Positions 23,679 to 32,698 of a stretch of DNA of 64,000 nt are shown one piece after another. Position numbers and translations under genes: made by a program. The DNA comes from Sphingomonas sp. (GTDB lineage Bacteria; Pseudomonadota; Alphaproteobacteria; Sphingomonadales; Sphingomonadaceae), in NCBI GenBank assembly GCA_017418975.1, contig JAFOMG010000024.1, forward strand, positions 124,001 to 188,000, read 5' to 3'. Under the pieces are notes generated by a model. That model had not been told where the DNA came from. It saw only the letters and a list, made by a program, of their open reading frames with translations, and did no database searches. The stretch's first letter is position 1. The number at the start of each line of letters is the position of its first letter.

Positions 23679-25033
23679 TTGGCATTCACCGTAGCTTGAA
23701 TGGCCGGGCCATCGGTGGCGGGATCGAGATAGCGCGCCCAGGAAAGGGCCATGCGCCGCTCGGCGGAATCGGCGGAGATGTAGCGCCAGCGCACCGCGCC
23801 TTCGGGCGACATGCGGACGAGGCGGCCCTGCTCGGTCTCCTCGATCATCGCGTCGCCATTGGCGAGCGGCGTGCCGCGCCCCTGGGCGCGGGTGGCGATG
23901 CGGTTGGCGGCGAAGCCCCTGTCCCAGGGCGAGCTGGTCTCGCCGCTGGACAGGTCGTGGACGAGCAGGCGGTTGTGCCCGTTCACGCGCTCGTCCGGAT
24001 AGCCCATCAGCGTGTTGTTATCGAACACCGAGATGCGGTGATCGTCGAGGATGCTGACATCGTGCTGGAAGCGCCACGGGCCGATCTTCCACCACAATAT
24101 CGCACCGGTCGCCGGCCGGTAGAGCGCGATCAGCGAGAGGTTGCGGATGCTGAGAAACAAATCCCCCTTCTTCCAGAACCGGCCGTCCGCCATCGCCGGC
24201 TGGATATCGTTGAGATGGAAGGGGTCCTGCACATAGGGCCGGCCGCGCCACAGCCTGGCCAGCCCGTTGCGCTCGAGGATGTCGGCGATCCGGTCGACGT
24301 TGCGCAGCTTCCCCTCGGGCGAGACCCGCGCCACCGCATCGTCCCAGAAATCGGGCTTCACCCCGGGCTCGCGCGGCACCGGGTAGCGATAGGGCACCCA
24401 CAGGTCGCCGTCCGGGCCCAGCTCGGTGGAATGGTTGAAGATGCCGTCGAGCGACCAGAGCAGCTTGCCGCATGCATCGTAGCGGGCGAGCGGCGAGCTG
24501 TCGTGCAGCACCAGGCTGCCATCGGCGAGCAGCAGCGGATGCATCAGCCGGTTGCGCGCGGCATTCTTGTCGCGGTGCAGGTCGGTGAGCGCGGAAGCGA
24601 AGCGCGAGCGGGCATTGGCGGCGTCGACATCGGGCACGAACTCGCGCACCACCGCACCGTCCGCGAGACGGATCAGCCGCACCACCGATCGCTTGCGCCG
24701 GGGCTCGAAGGGCGAGATCAGCGCATAGCCGGCATCGACGAACCCCGGATCGCGGGAAAAGCCGCCCGGCAGCTTCTCATAGGCACCGTGGAAATAGGGC
24801 GCATTGCTGCGGAACAGGTGCTGAATCGTATCCGGGACGCGAGCCAGCATGATCGCCGCGCGACCGACCGCGCCCGATTTCTCCCAGCCATCGACGATCG
24901 CGCCGGTGCCCATCGCGGCGAGCGGAACCAGCAGCAGCGTCAGGGCGAGGGTCCACAAGGGCACGGGCCGGGCAAGCAGGCGCTCCAATGCGCTGCCCTG
25001 CGCTTCCGTTCGAACTTGCTGATCGCGAACCAT
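23669..25033 (-). CDS. Arylsulfotransferase (ASST)-like beta-propeller protein
   Basis: 454 residues with one N-terminal membrane anchor (about residues 25-50, TLALTLLLVPLAAMGTGA) and a large extracytoplasmic propeller. Family features are FHLNDIQPAM, RFQHDVSILDDHRISVFDNN and the late EETEQGRLVRMSPEGAVRWRY. Classic ASST moves sulfate between phenols without PAPS, using a catalytic His; whether the His here (in HLNDIQP or QHDVS) is catalytic is untested. It heads the operon with two small membrane proteins and a P-loop sulfotransferase. Confidence 0.82.
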   Translation of the reverse strand: MVRDQQVRTEAQGSALERLLARPVPLWTLALTLLLVPLAAMGTGAIVDGWEKSGAVGRAAIMLARVPDTIQHLFRSNAPYFHGAYEKLPGGFSRDPGFVDAGYALISPFEPRRKRSVVRLIRLADGAVVREFVPDVDAANARSRFASALTDLHRDKNAARNRLMHPLLLADGSLVLHDSSPLARYDACGKLLWSLDGIFNHSTELGPDGDLWVPYRYPVPREPGVKPDFWDDAVARVSPEGKLRNVDRIADILERNGLARLWRGRPYVQDPFHLNDIQPAMADGRFWKKGDLFLSIRNLSLIALYRPATGAILWWKIGPWRFQHDVSILDDHRISVFDNNTLMGYPDERVNGHNRLLVHDLSSGETSSPWDRGFAANRIATRAQGRGTPLANGDAMIEETEQGRLVRMSPEGAVRWRYISADSAERRMALSWARYLDPATDGPAIQATVNAKCS

Positions 25034-25149
25034 TTGCCCTTGTCCCCCGGGGCATGTGGTTCGGCGGCGCGGGTGTCGGCGGGATTTCGGGACGTCGCTG
25101 GCAGGTTTCCGCTTTGTGGCCGTATTCGGGTCAGGCCTCAAATCAGCGC

Positions 25150-25275
25150 CCCCCGTCATCCCTGCGCAGGCGGGGATCATTCCGGCTGTCGGAGCGGATG
25201 GAGCCGGAACGGCAGCGCCAATGGATCCCCGCCTGCGCGGGGATGACGAAAGAAGCCAGGATGACAGGGGAAATC
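25150..25275. repeat. Palindromic repeat cluster
   Basis: CCCGTCATCCCTGCGCAGGCGG (split at 25156 on) and CCCCGCCTGCGCGGGGATGACG (about 25227-25249) face each other around a CGGAGCGGATGGAGCCGG core. The same core is at about 5562-5580. It separates the divergent/convergent units of the sulfotransferase operon and the histidine kinase. Confidence 0.65.
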
Positions 25276-25298
25276 AAAGCCCTGGCCGGGTTCTGACC

Positions 25299-26633
25299 TT
25301 AGACGGGCAGGGTCACCAGCGCGGAAAGGCCGCCCTCTTCCCGGTTGCGGATGGTAAGGTCGCCGCCATGCGCGCGCGCCACCGCGCGGGCGCTGGCCAG
25401 GCCCAGGCCGATGCCACCGGTATCGCGGTTGCGCGAGCGCTCGCCGCGGAAGAAGGGCTCGAACACGCGCTCCAGGTCTTCCGGCGGCACGCCGGGCCCA
25501 TCGTCGCGCACCTCGATCAGCGCCTGGCCATCGGCCTCGGCCAGCGAGACTTCGGCGCTGCCCGCATATTTGAGCGCGTTGGTGACGAGATTGTTGAGCA
25601 TCGCCTTGAGCGCCGGCGAATTGCCCTCGATCACCACCGGATCGCCCGGCGCGAGCACCACCGAGGCGCCGCGATCGCTCATGTCGTCGGTCACGGTCTC
25701 GGCGAGCGAGCGCAGGTCGAGCGGCTTGCGCACGCCCTGCTTGGTCGTGTCGCGCAGATAGCTCAGCGTCGCGGAGATCATCGCCTCCATGTCGCGAATG
25801 TCGCCCTCGCACGCCTGACGCAACGCGTCGGGCGCTGCCTCGAGCCGCAGTCCGAGCCGCATCAGGGGCGTGCGCAGATCGTGCGCGACCGCGCCGACCA
25901 CGGTCGCGCGATCGTCGACATAGCGATTGAGCCGGGCCTGCATCCGGTTGAACGCCGCCGCGGCATCGGCGATTTCCGTCGGTCCCTCGATCGCGATCGG
26001 CGCGGCGCGGGGGTCGCGGCCGAGCCGTTCGGCGGCCTCGGCAAAGGCACCGATCGGCTTGGCGATGCGATGCGCGAGCGCCCAGGCAAAGGGCGCGACC
26101 GCTGCCGCGGACAGGATCAGCCACCACAGCACGAACAGGCGCCACGGCTCGAAGCTGTGGTTCGAATCGATCAGGGTCCACTGCCCGTCGTCCCGGCGGA
26201 ATGCCGCGGAGAAATCGCCGATGATCACCACGGCCCGCGCCGCCTGGTCGCTGGCCGGCGGAACGGCGCGCGGCACGCTGGCGCGATCATAGATCTTCTC
26301 GCGCTGCATGAACGGCGTGGGGAAGCCGATCCGCACCCGTTCCACCGGCACCTGCAGCGCCCTGGCCAGCGCGAGCTCGATGCGCTCGCTCCGGGGGTTC
26401 CAGGGTGTCGGCTCGACATTTGCCGGGTGGGATATCAGGAAATCGCCGTCCGCATCGCCGATGCCGCGCATCGCATTGGCGATCTGCCCGACGCTGTAGA
26501 CCTTGGTCGATGGCGCCTGCACTGCGATCAGCAGGCCGAGATTCATCAGCTGCGTTATCGCCACGCAGGCGACCATCAGGACGAAGACGCGCAGGAACAA
26601 CGGGGACCCCGCCCCCCCGCGCCGCGATGTCAC
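25299..26633 (-). CDS. Sensor histidine kinase (EnvZ/OmpR-type partner)
   Basis: 444 residues: membrane helix at about 12-38, periplasmic sensor domain to about 165, second helix 165-187, HAMP to about 240, then the kinase core. The phosphorylated His251 is in AVAHDLRTPLMRL, with the N box NNLVTNALKYA, G1 DDGPGVP and G2 GGIGLGLA. It overlaps the 3' end of the response regulator gene by 4 bases, so the two are one operon. The stimulus is unknown. Confidence 0.93.
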   Translation of the reverse strand: MTSRRGGAGSPLFLRVFVLMVACVAITQLMNLGLLIAVQAPSTKVYSVGQIANAMRGIGDADGDFLISHPANVEPTPWNPRSERIELALARALQVPVERVRIGFPTPFMQREKIYDRASVPRAVPPASDQAARAVVIIGDFSAAFRRDDGQWTLIDSNHSFEPWRLFVLWWLILSAAAVAPFAWALAHRIAKPIGAFAEAAERLGRDPRAAPIAIEGPTEIADAAAAFNRMQARLNRYVDDRATVVGAVAHDLRTPLMRLGLRLEAAPDALRQACEGDIRDMEAMISATLSYLRDTTKQGVRKPLDLRSLAETVTDDMSDRGASVVLAPGDPVVIEGNSPALKAMLNNLVTNALKYAGSAEVSLAEADGQALIEVRDDGPGVPPEDLERVFEPFFRGERSRNRDTGGIGLGLASARAVARAHGGDLTIRNREEGGLSALVTLPV

Positions 26634-27355
26634 GCGCGCACGACCTTGGGCACGAACAGATAGCCTTCGTTGCGCACGGTGCGGATGATTTCGTCGCCGC
26701 CCGAGCGCAGCTTGCGGCGCAGGCGGCTCACCTGCACGTCGATCGCACGGTCATAGGCGTCCGAATCCGGGCCCCGGGCCGCGGCCAGCAGCGCCTCGCG
26801 GCTCAGCACCCGGCGCGGGCGCTCGATGAACACGCGCAGCACCGCGAACTCGCCATCGGTGAGACCGACCAGCACGCCATTGGGATCGAACAGCTCATGG
26901 CTGCCGAGATCGATGCGCCAGCCCTCGAAGACATAGACGTCGCCGCTTTCGTTCGTGGCGATCGCGCCGCGCTTGCGCAGCGCCGCGCGCACCGTGGCGA
27001 GGATCTCGCGCGGGCTGCACGGCTTGGGAAGATAGTGGCCGGCACCCACCTCGAGGCCGAGAATCCGGTCCTGCTCCTCGCCAAGGGCGCTCAGGAAGAT
27101 GATTTCCGGCCCATCGGCGCGCGCGATGCGGCGGCAGGCGGAAAGCCCGTCCTCGCCCGGCATCATGATGTCCAGGATCACGAGATCGACCGGCGTGCGC
27201 GCCAGGATCTGATCCATGTCGCGGGTGCTGGACGCAGTCTCGACCTTGTAGCCGCGCGAACCTAGGCTGTTCGCCAGCAGCATGCGGATATCGCGGTCGT
27301 CATCCACGACGAGCAGGGTCGCCGAATCGTCCTTGGAAGTCACGGAAGCAAGCAT
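26630..27355 (-). CDS. OmpR-family response regulator
   Basis: A 241-residue regulator. The receiver domain carries the acidic pocket DDD (residues 18-20), phospho-acceptor Asp62 in VILDIMMPGEDG and Lys in YLPKPCSP. The C-terminal winged helix ends with IDVQVSRLRRKL...VRNEGYLFVP. It precedes its kinase in the same operon. Target genes are not evident; the OsmC gene next door is a candidate only by proximity. Confidence 0.94.
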   Translation of the reverse strand: MLASVTSKDDSATLLVVDDDRDIRMLLANSLGSRGYKVETASSTRDMDQILARTPVDLVILDIMMPGEDGLSACRRIARADGPEIIFLSALGEEQDRILGLEVGAGHYLPKPCSPREILATVRAALRKRGAIATNESGDVYVFEGWRIDLGSHELFDPNGVLVGLTDGEFAVLRVFIERPRRVLSREALLAAARGPDSDAYDRAIDVQVSRLRRKLRSGGDEIIRTVRNEGYLFVPKVVRA

Positions 27356-27412
27356 GACTCCAGCTTCTACGACAAAATGCGTCTAGGGTGTTGCGCGAAT
27401 TTGTAACAAGAT

Positions 27413-27799
27413 TCACCCGAGCCTGGTCGCAATCGGGACTCCCCGTTTCAGGGTCAGCGTCACCGGCGTCTTCTCGGCGATTTCGGCAAGCCGGGCATTC
27501 TGCCCTGCATCGGTGCCCGTGATCGTCAGGATCCGCTCGATGTTGAGCGTCTCGCCCTGGCCGTGGAGGAACAGGGCCACCTCGACATGCTCCACCGGCC
27601 ACCCCTTGCGCTCGGCATACATGCGCAGCGTGATCGCGGTGCACGCGCCCAGGCTGCCCAGCAGCAGCTCATAGGGCGCCGGCCCGGCATCGCCGCCGCC
27701 GCGCGCTTCGGGCTCGTCGGCGACAAGCCCGCGCTTGCCGAAGCTGATGTCGGTGGCATAGGGCGCGTCGCGCCCGATCCTGGCGATGGCATGGGTCAT
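27413..27799 (-). CDS. OsmC/Ohr-family protein
   Basis: 128 residues. The family handles organic or fatty-acid hydroperoxides with paired cysteines. The first, peroxidatic Cys lies in SLGACTAITLRMYAERKGW. I see no second Cys near the C-terminus (VTLTLKRGVPIATRLG), so this is a one-Cys member like YhfA-type OsmC rather than classical Ohr. The GPAPYELLLGSLG start of the core is canonical. It is upstream of and co-directional with the two-component pair's far side, with no overlap. Confidence 0.88.
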   Translation of the reverse strand: MTHAIARIGRDAPYATDISFGKRGLVADEPEARGGGDAGPAPYELLLGSLGACTAITLRMYAERKGWPVEHVEVALFLHGQGETLNIERILTITGTDAGQNARLAEIAEKTPVTLTLKRGVPIATRLG

Positions 27800-27851
27800 G
27801 TGGACAGGATCTAGGACACGACGATCCGCCCGTCATCCCCATTCCCGTCCC

Positions 27852-27879
27852 CGTCATCCCCGCGAAGACGGGGATGACG
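27852..27879. repeat. Palindrome CCGTCATCCCCG / CGGGGATGACG
   Basis: A hairpin of the common CGTCATCCCC family lies between the OsmC start and the end of the efflux operon. It may also act as the transcription stop of the efflux operon. Confidence 0.6.
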
Positions 27880-27903
27880 AAGAGAAAGTGCCGGGGAAGA
27901 CCC

Positions 27904-29298
27904 TCAGCTCTTCTGCCAGCCGCCGCCCAGCGCGCGGAACAGGTCCACCTGGGTCTCGGCGATGAAGGCGTCGGCCTGTGCCAGGTCCGCCTCGGCGTCG
28001 GCGAAGGTGCGTTCGGCGTCGAGCAGGGCGAGCGAATCGATATCGCCTTCGCGCTGGCGGGCGCGGGCGATGTTCACCGCCGCTTCCGCTTCGTTGCGCG
28101 CCGCCTGGAGCGCGGTACGCCGCCCGAGCGCATGGCCATAGGCGGAAAGCGCCGTCTCGGTCTCCTGCAGCGCGTTCAGCACCGTGCCGTCGAAGGTGGC
28201 GAGCGCGGCCTTGGTATCGGCCTCCGCCCCTGCCACCCGCGCCCGGGCCGGGCCCGGGTTCACCGCCCAGTTCAGCAGCCCGCCGACCAGCCAGCGCAGC
28301 GGGCCGGCGCCGAACACGTCGCCGAAATCGGTGCCGGTCGAGCCGCCCGAGACGCCGAGCGTGATCCGCGGATAGAGGTCGGCGGTCGCCACGCCGATCC
28401 GCGCGGTGGCGGCGGCCAGGCGGCGTTCGGCGGCGCGGATGTCCGGCCGGCGCGCCAGCAGCGCGGCGCCGTCGCCGACCGGGATCGGCTGGCCGAGCCG
28501 CAAGGTGGTGCTGCGCTCGCCCGCCACCGCCGGCAGGTCGGCGGGGGTACGGCCGGTAAGCGTGGCGAGGCGGAACAGCGCCGCATCCCGCGCGGCCTGG
28601 AGCGCGGGCACCTCGGCCTGGCGCTGGTTGCGGAGCGCGCCGATCCGGGCCGTGTCGAGCCGGGTGGCCAGGCCGACGCCGCGGCGGCGCTCGGTCAGCT
28701 CGATCGACTGGTCGAGCAGCTTGACGATATGCTCGGCGACGCCCAGCCGCTCGGCAGACGAAGCCGCATCGGCATAGGCGCGCGCCGTGTCCGCCGCCAC
28801 GATCACCCGGACCGCGTCGGCATCCGCCTCGGCCGCGCCGACATCGCCGTGCGCGGCTTCCGTGCCGCGGCTCAGCCGGCCGAACAGATCGGCCTCGTAG
28901 CTGACGCTCAGCCCGGCATCGACCTGCCAGTCCTCGCGCGGGGCGCCGGGCAGGCGCTGGGCCGCGGGCAGGCGGCCGTAATTGGCGCCGGCGCTCAGGC
29001 TGGCCTGGGGCAGCTGGTTGGCCTTGGCGCCGCGCAGCGTCGCGCGGGCCTTCTCGATCCGCGCCACCGCGACCCGGATATCGGTGTTGGCGGCCAGCGC
29101 GTCGGCGACGAGCTGGTCGAGCACCGGATCGTTGTAGAGCCGCCACCAGTCGCCCTGCACGGGCGCCGCGGTCACCGCGGGATTGGCCGCGACGAAATTG
29201 CCGGCCGCCGTCTGGGGCGGCGTGGGCGTGACATAATTCGGACCGGCGGCACAGGCGGCGAGCGCGAGTGCCGAAGCGGTTGCGAGGAAAATACGCAT
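27904..29298 (-). CDS. Outer-membrane efflux lipoprotein, NodT/OprM family
   Basis: A 464-residue TolC-like outer membrane factor. The signal peptide ends in lipobox LAAC, so the protein is acylated. The two OEP repeats are visible in GDWWRLYNDPVLDQLVADALAAN and the long helices with RRGVGLATRLDTARIG and RQREGDIDSLALLDAERT. MRIFL at 29298 is chosen because AAAGGA lies about 9 bases upstream; an ATG at 29307 is too near the ribosome site. It is the last gene of the RND operon. Confidence 0.92.
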   Translation of the reverse strand: MRIFLATASALALAACAAGPNYVTPTPPQTAAGNFVAANPAVTAAPVQGDWWRLYNDPVLDQLVADALAANTDIRVAVARIEKARATLRGAKANQLPQASLSAGANYGRLPAAQRLPGAPREDWQVDAGLSVSYEADLFGRLSRGTEAAHGDVGAAEADADAVRVIVAADTARAYADAASSAERLGVAEHIVKLLDQSIELTERRRGVGLATRLDTARIGALRNQRQAEVPALQAARDAALFRLATLTGRTPADLPAVAGERSTTLRLGQPIPVGDGAALLARRPDIRAAERRLAAATARIGVATADLYPRITLGVSGGSTGTDFGDVFGAGPLRWLVGGLLNWAVNPGPARARVAGAEADTKAALATFDGTVLNALQETETALSAYGHALGRRTALQAARNEAEAAVNIARARQREGDIDSLALLDAERTFADAEADLAQADAFIAETQVDLFRALGGGWQKS

Positions 29299-29321
29299 CT
29301 CGTGCATTCCTTTCTGACGAC

Positions 29322-29411
29322 CCTCACCCTTCCCACCGCCTGCGGCGGCGAGCCCCTTCCCTCTCCCATCGGGAGAGGGAGGGAGGCGCCGAAGGCGCCG
29401 GAAGGGTGAGG
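29322..29411. repeat. Inverted repeat (CCCTCACCCTTCC ... GGAAGGGTGAGGG)
   Basis: Long arms with an inner CCCTCTCCC-ATC-GGGAGAGGG hairpin fill the gap between the RND transporter and outer-membrane factor genes. Such a strong intercistronic hairpin may lower expression of the last gene or protect upstream mRNA. Confidence 0.7.
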
Positions 29412-29424
29412 GCGACGTCATTGG

Positions 29425-32400
29425 TTATTCAGCAGGCTGCAGCGCCGGCTCATGGCCACCTTCGTCGTGCGCCTTGCGGTTGCCGCGCATCTTCGCGATG
29501 CGATCGCCGAGCGCCCGGCAGACGACGTAGAAGGTCGGCGTGAAGAGCAGGCCGAACGCAGTCACGCCCATCATCCCGAAGAACACCGCGGTGCCCAGCG
29601 CCTGGCGGAGCTCCGCACCCGCCCCGCTCGCGATCAGCAGCGGCACGGCGCCGAGGATGAAGGCGAACGAGGTCATCAGGATCGGCCGCAGGCGGTCACG
29701 CGCGGCACGCACCGCGGCCTCCACTGGCGACAGCCCGTCCTGCACCTCCGCCTGGTGGGCGAACTCGACCACGAGGATCGCGTTCTTGGCGGCGAGCGCG
29801 ATCAGCACGACCAGGCCGATCTGCGTGAGCACATTATTGTCCATGCCCCGCAAATTCACCCCGGCCATGGCCGCGAGTAGACACATCGGCACGATCAGGA
29901 TGATCGCCAGCGGCATGGTCAGGCTCTCATATTGCGCCGCCAGCACCAGGAAGACGAACACCACGGCCAGCGCGAAGACGAGACCCGCGGTGCTGCCCGC
30001 CATCTTCTGCTGGAAGGCGATGCCGGTCCATTCCGCGCCATAGCCCGGAGGCAGCGCGCTCGCGAGCTTCTCCATCGTGTCGAGCGAGGCGCCCGAGCTG
30101 TAGCCCGGTGCGGTATCGCCATCCACTTCCACCGCCGGGAACAGGTTGTAGCGCGTCACGCGGTACGGGCCGGTCTTGTTCTCGAAGGTCGAGACCGAGC
30201 CGATCGGCACCATCGCGCCCGAGTTCGAGCGGGTCTTGAGGTTGGCGATGTCCGCCTCGGTCGCCCGGAACGGCGCATCGGCCTGCGCGGTCACGCGATA
30301 GGTGCGGCCGAGCATGTTGAAGTCGTTCACAAAGGCGGAGCCGAGATAGACGTTCAGCGCCTCGAACACCCGCTCCGGCGGCACGCCCAGCATGTCCGCC
30401 TTGCGCCGGTCGATATCGGCGAAGACGCGCGGGGTGGCCGTGTTGAAGAAGGTGTAGATCTGCTTCAGCCCCGGCGTCTGGTTGGCCTGGCCGATCAGCC
30501 CGAACGCGGTCTTGCCCAGTTCGTCATAGCCATGCTCGGCGCGATCCTCGATCATCATCCGATAGCCACCGGCCGAGCCGATGCCCTGGATGACGGGCGG
30601 GGGGACGACGAGCAGCATCGCCTCGTTGATGTCGGCGGTGCGCTTGCGCGCCTCGTTCATGATGCCGTCAAAGGTGACGCCGAGCTTCTTGCGCTCCTCG
30701 AAGGATTGCAGCGGCACATAGGCGGCGGCCGAGTTCGGGGCGAGCGTCTGCGACGGACCATCGAAACCGGCGAGCATCACCGATCCCTTCACGCCCGGAA
30801 TCGGCAGGATGCGGGCGACGACCTTGCGCATCACCTCGTCCGTCCGCTCGAGCGACGAGCCGGGCGGCAGCTGGATGACGGTGAGGAAATAGCCCTGGTC
30901 CTGCTGCGGGATGAAGCCCACCGGCGTGACCCAGAACATCCCGATCGTCGCGGCGATCAGGCCGACATAGGTGAGCATCATCCGCTTCGGCCGGGTGACC
31001 AGCACGCGCGTGAGCTTGGCATAGCCGACGCTCATCCGCTCGAAGCCGTTGTTGAACGCATCGGCGCCGCGGCGCACGATCCGGCCGATCGGCCCCCTGG
31101 GCTCGCTCTCATGATGGCTGAGCAGCACCGCGGCCATCGCCGGCGACAGCGTCAGCGAGACCAGCAGCGAGATCGCGGTCGCGGCCGAGATCGTCACGGC
31201 GAACTGCTTGTAGAAGGCGCCCGACAGACCGTTGAGGAACAGGGTCGGCAGGAACACCGCGAGCAGCACCAGCACGATCGCGACGAGCGCGCCGGACACT
31301 TCGTCCATGGAAGTCCGCGCCGCCTGGAGCGGGGTCATGCCGCGCGCCAGGTTGCGCTCGACATTCTCGACCACGACGATCGCGTCGTCGACGACGATTC
31401 CGATGGCGAGGACCAGGCCGAACAGCGAGAGGTTGTTGAGCGAGTAGCCGAGCGGCAGCAGCACCGCCATCGTGCCGATCAGCGAGACCGGGATGGCCAG
31501 CACCGGGATGATCGCCGCGCGCCACTTCTGGAGGAAGACGATCACCACCAGCACGACGAGCAGGATCGCCTCGCCCAGCGTGTGATAGACCGCGTCGATC
31601 GACTGCGAGATGAACTCGGTCGGGTTGTAGATGACGCGATATTCCAGGCCCTTGGGGAAGTTCTTGGACATCGCCTTGAGCTGGTCCTGCACCGCATTGG
31701 CAGCGGCAAGGGCATTGGAGCCCGGGCGCTGGAAGACGGCGAGGATCACGGTCGGCTTGTTCGAGAGATAGGTGTTGGACGAATAGTCCGCCGCGCCCAG
31801 CTCGACGCGCGCCACGTCGCTCACCCGCACCTGGTGCCCATCGGCATCGGTGCGGATCACCACCTGGCCGAACTGCGCGGGGTCCTTAAGGCGTCCCTGC
31901 GTCTCGATGTTGAGCTGGAAGGCATTGCCGGTGGGCGTGCTGCCCGGCTGGCCGAGCGTGCCGGCGGCAACCTGGACGTTCTGCGCGCGCAGCGCCTGGA
32001 CGATGTCGCCCGCGGTCAGGTTGAGCGCGGCGGCGCGGCCCGGATCGATCCACACGCGCATCGCATAGTCGCGCGCGCCGAACATGCGCACGTCGCCCAC
32101 GCCTTCGACACGGGCGAGGCGGTCCTTCACCTGGGTCAGCGCATAGTTGGAGATATATTCGCGATCGACCGAGTTGTCGGGCGAGATCAGGTTCACCACC
32201 AGCAGGAAGTCCGGCGTGGTCTTGCGCGTCACGACGCCGAGGCGCTGCACCTCTTCGGGCAGGCGCGGGATCGCGACCGCGACGCGGTTCTGCACCAGCA
32301 CCTGCGCGGAATCGAGGTTGGTCCCCGACTTGAACGTGACGGTGATGGTGACGTTGCCGTCGCCGGTCGACTGCGACGACTGGTAGAGCATGTCGTCGAC

Positions 32401-32619
32401 GCCGTTGATCTCCTGCTCGATCGGCGCGGCGACCGTCTCGGCGACGGTCTCGGCCGAGGCGCCGGGATAGGAGGCGGTGACCGTCACCGTCGGCGGGACG
32501 ATGTCGGGATATTGGGAAATCGGCAGCGCCAGATAGGCGATCGCGCCGATGATCGTGATCACGACCGCGATGACCGCCGCGAAGATCGGGCGCGTGATGA
32601 AGAACCGCGAGAGGCGCAT
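29425..32619 (-). CDS. RND multidrug efflux transporter, HAE1 (AcrB/MexB-like)
   Basis: 1064 residues, normal for a HAE1 pump. It shows the proton-relay Asp pair in GIVVDDAIVVVENVERN (helix 4) and the Lys in ALAAKNAILVVEFAHQ (helix 10), the FFITRPIFAAVIA start and the two large periplasmic loops. It exports hydrophobic or amphiphilic drugs from the periplasm using the adaptor and outer-membrane factor of the same operon. The operon is probably repressed by the TetR protein encoded upstream. Confidence 0.95.
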   Translation of the reverse strand: MRLSRFFITRPIFAAVIAVVITIIGAIAYLALPISQYPDIVPPTVTVTASYPGASAETVAETVAAPIEQEINGVDDMLYQSSQSTGDGNVTITVTFKSGTNLDSAQVLVQNRVAVAIPRLPEEVQRLGVVTRKTTPDFLLVVNLISPDNSVDREYISNYALTQVKDRLARVEGVGDVRMFGARDYAMRVWIDPGRAAALNLTAGDIVQALRAQNVQVAAGTLGQPGSTPTGNAFQLNIETQGRLKDPAQFGQVVIRTDADGHQVRVSDVARVELGAADYSSNTYLSNKPTVILAVFQRPGSNALAAANAVQDQLKAMSKNFPKGLEYRVIYNPTEFISQSIDAVYHTLGEAILLVVLVVIVFLQKWRAAIIPVLAIPVSLIGTMAVLLPLGYSLNNLSLFGLVLAIGIVVDDAIVVVENVERNLARGMTPLQAARTSMDEVSGALVAIVLVLLAVFLPTLFLNGLSGAFYKQFAVTISAATAISLLVSLTLSPAMAAVLLSHHESEPRGPIGRIVRRGADAFNNGFERMSVGYAKLTRVLVTRPKRMMLTYVGLIAATIGMFWVTPVGFIPQQDQGYFLTVIQLPPGSSLERTDEVMRKVVARILPIPGVKGSVMLAGFDGPSQTLAPNSAAAYVPLQSFEERKKLGVTFDGIMNEARKRTADINEAMLLVVPPPVIQGIGSAGGYRMMIEDRAEHGYDELGKTAFGLIGQANQTPGLKQIYTFFNTATPRVFADIDRRKADMLGVPPERVFEALNVYLGSAFVNDFNMLGRTYRVTAQADAPFRATEADIANLKTRSNSGAMVPIGSVSTFENKTGPYRVTRYNLFPAVEVDGDTAPGYSSGASLDTMEKLASALPPGYGAEWTGIAFQQKMAGSTAGLVFALAVVFVFLVLAAQYESLTMPLAIILIVPMCLLAAMAGVNLRGMDNNVLTQIGLVVLIALAAKNAILVVEFAHQAEVQDGLSPVEAAVRAARDRLRPILMTSFAFILGAVPLLIASGAGAELRQALGTAVFFGMMGVTAFGLLFTPTFYVVCRALGDRIAKMRGNRKAHDEGGHEPALQPAE

Positions 32620-32660
32620 GGGGCCACTCCTCGAAAAAGAGGTCTGAAACGAAGAAAGTG

Positions 32661-32695
32661 TCAGCCGCCGGACCCTGGGGAGATCCGGCGGCTGA
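32661..32695 (-). other. Intercistronic hairpin between adaptor and pump genes
   Basis: TCAGCCGCCGGA and TCCGGCGGCTGA pair perfectly around an 11-base loop. There is no T-run after it, so it is more likely an mRNA processing or stability element than a terminator. Confidence 0.6.
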
Positions 32696-32698
32696 CGG

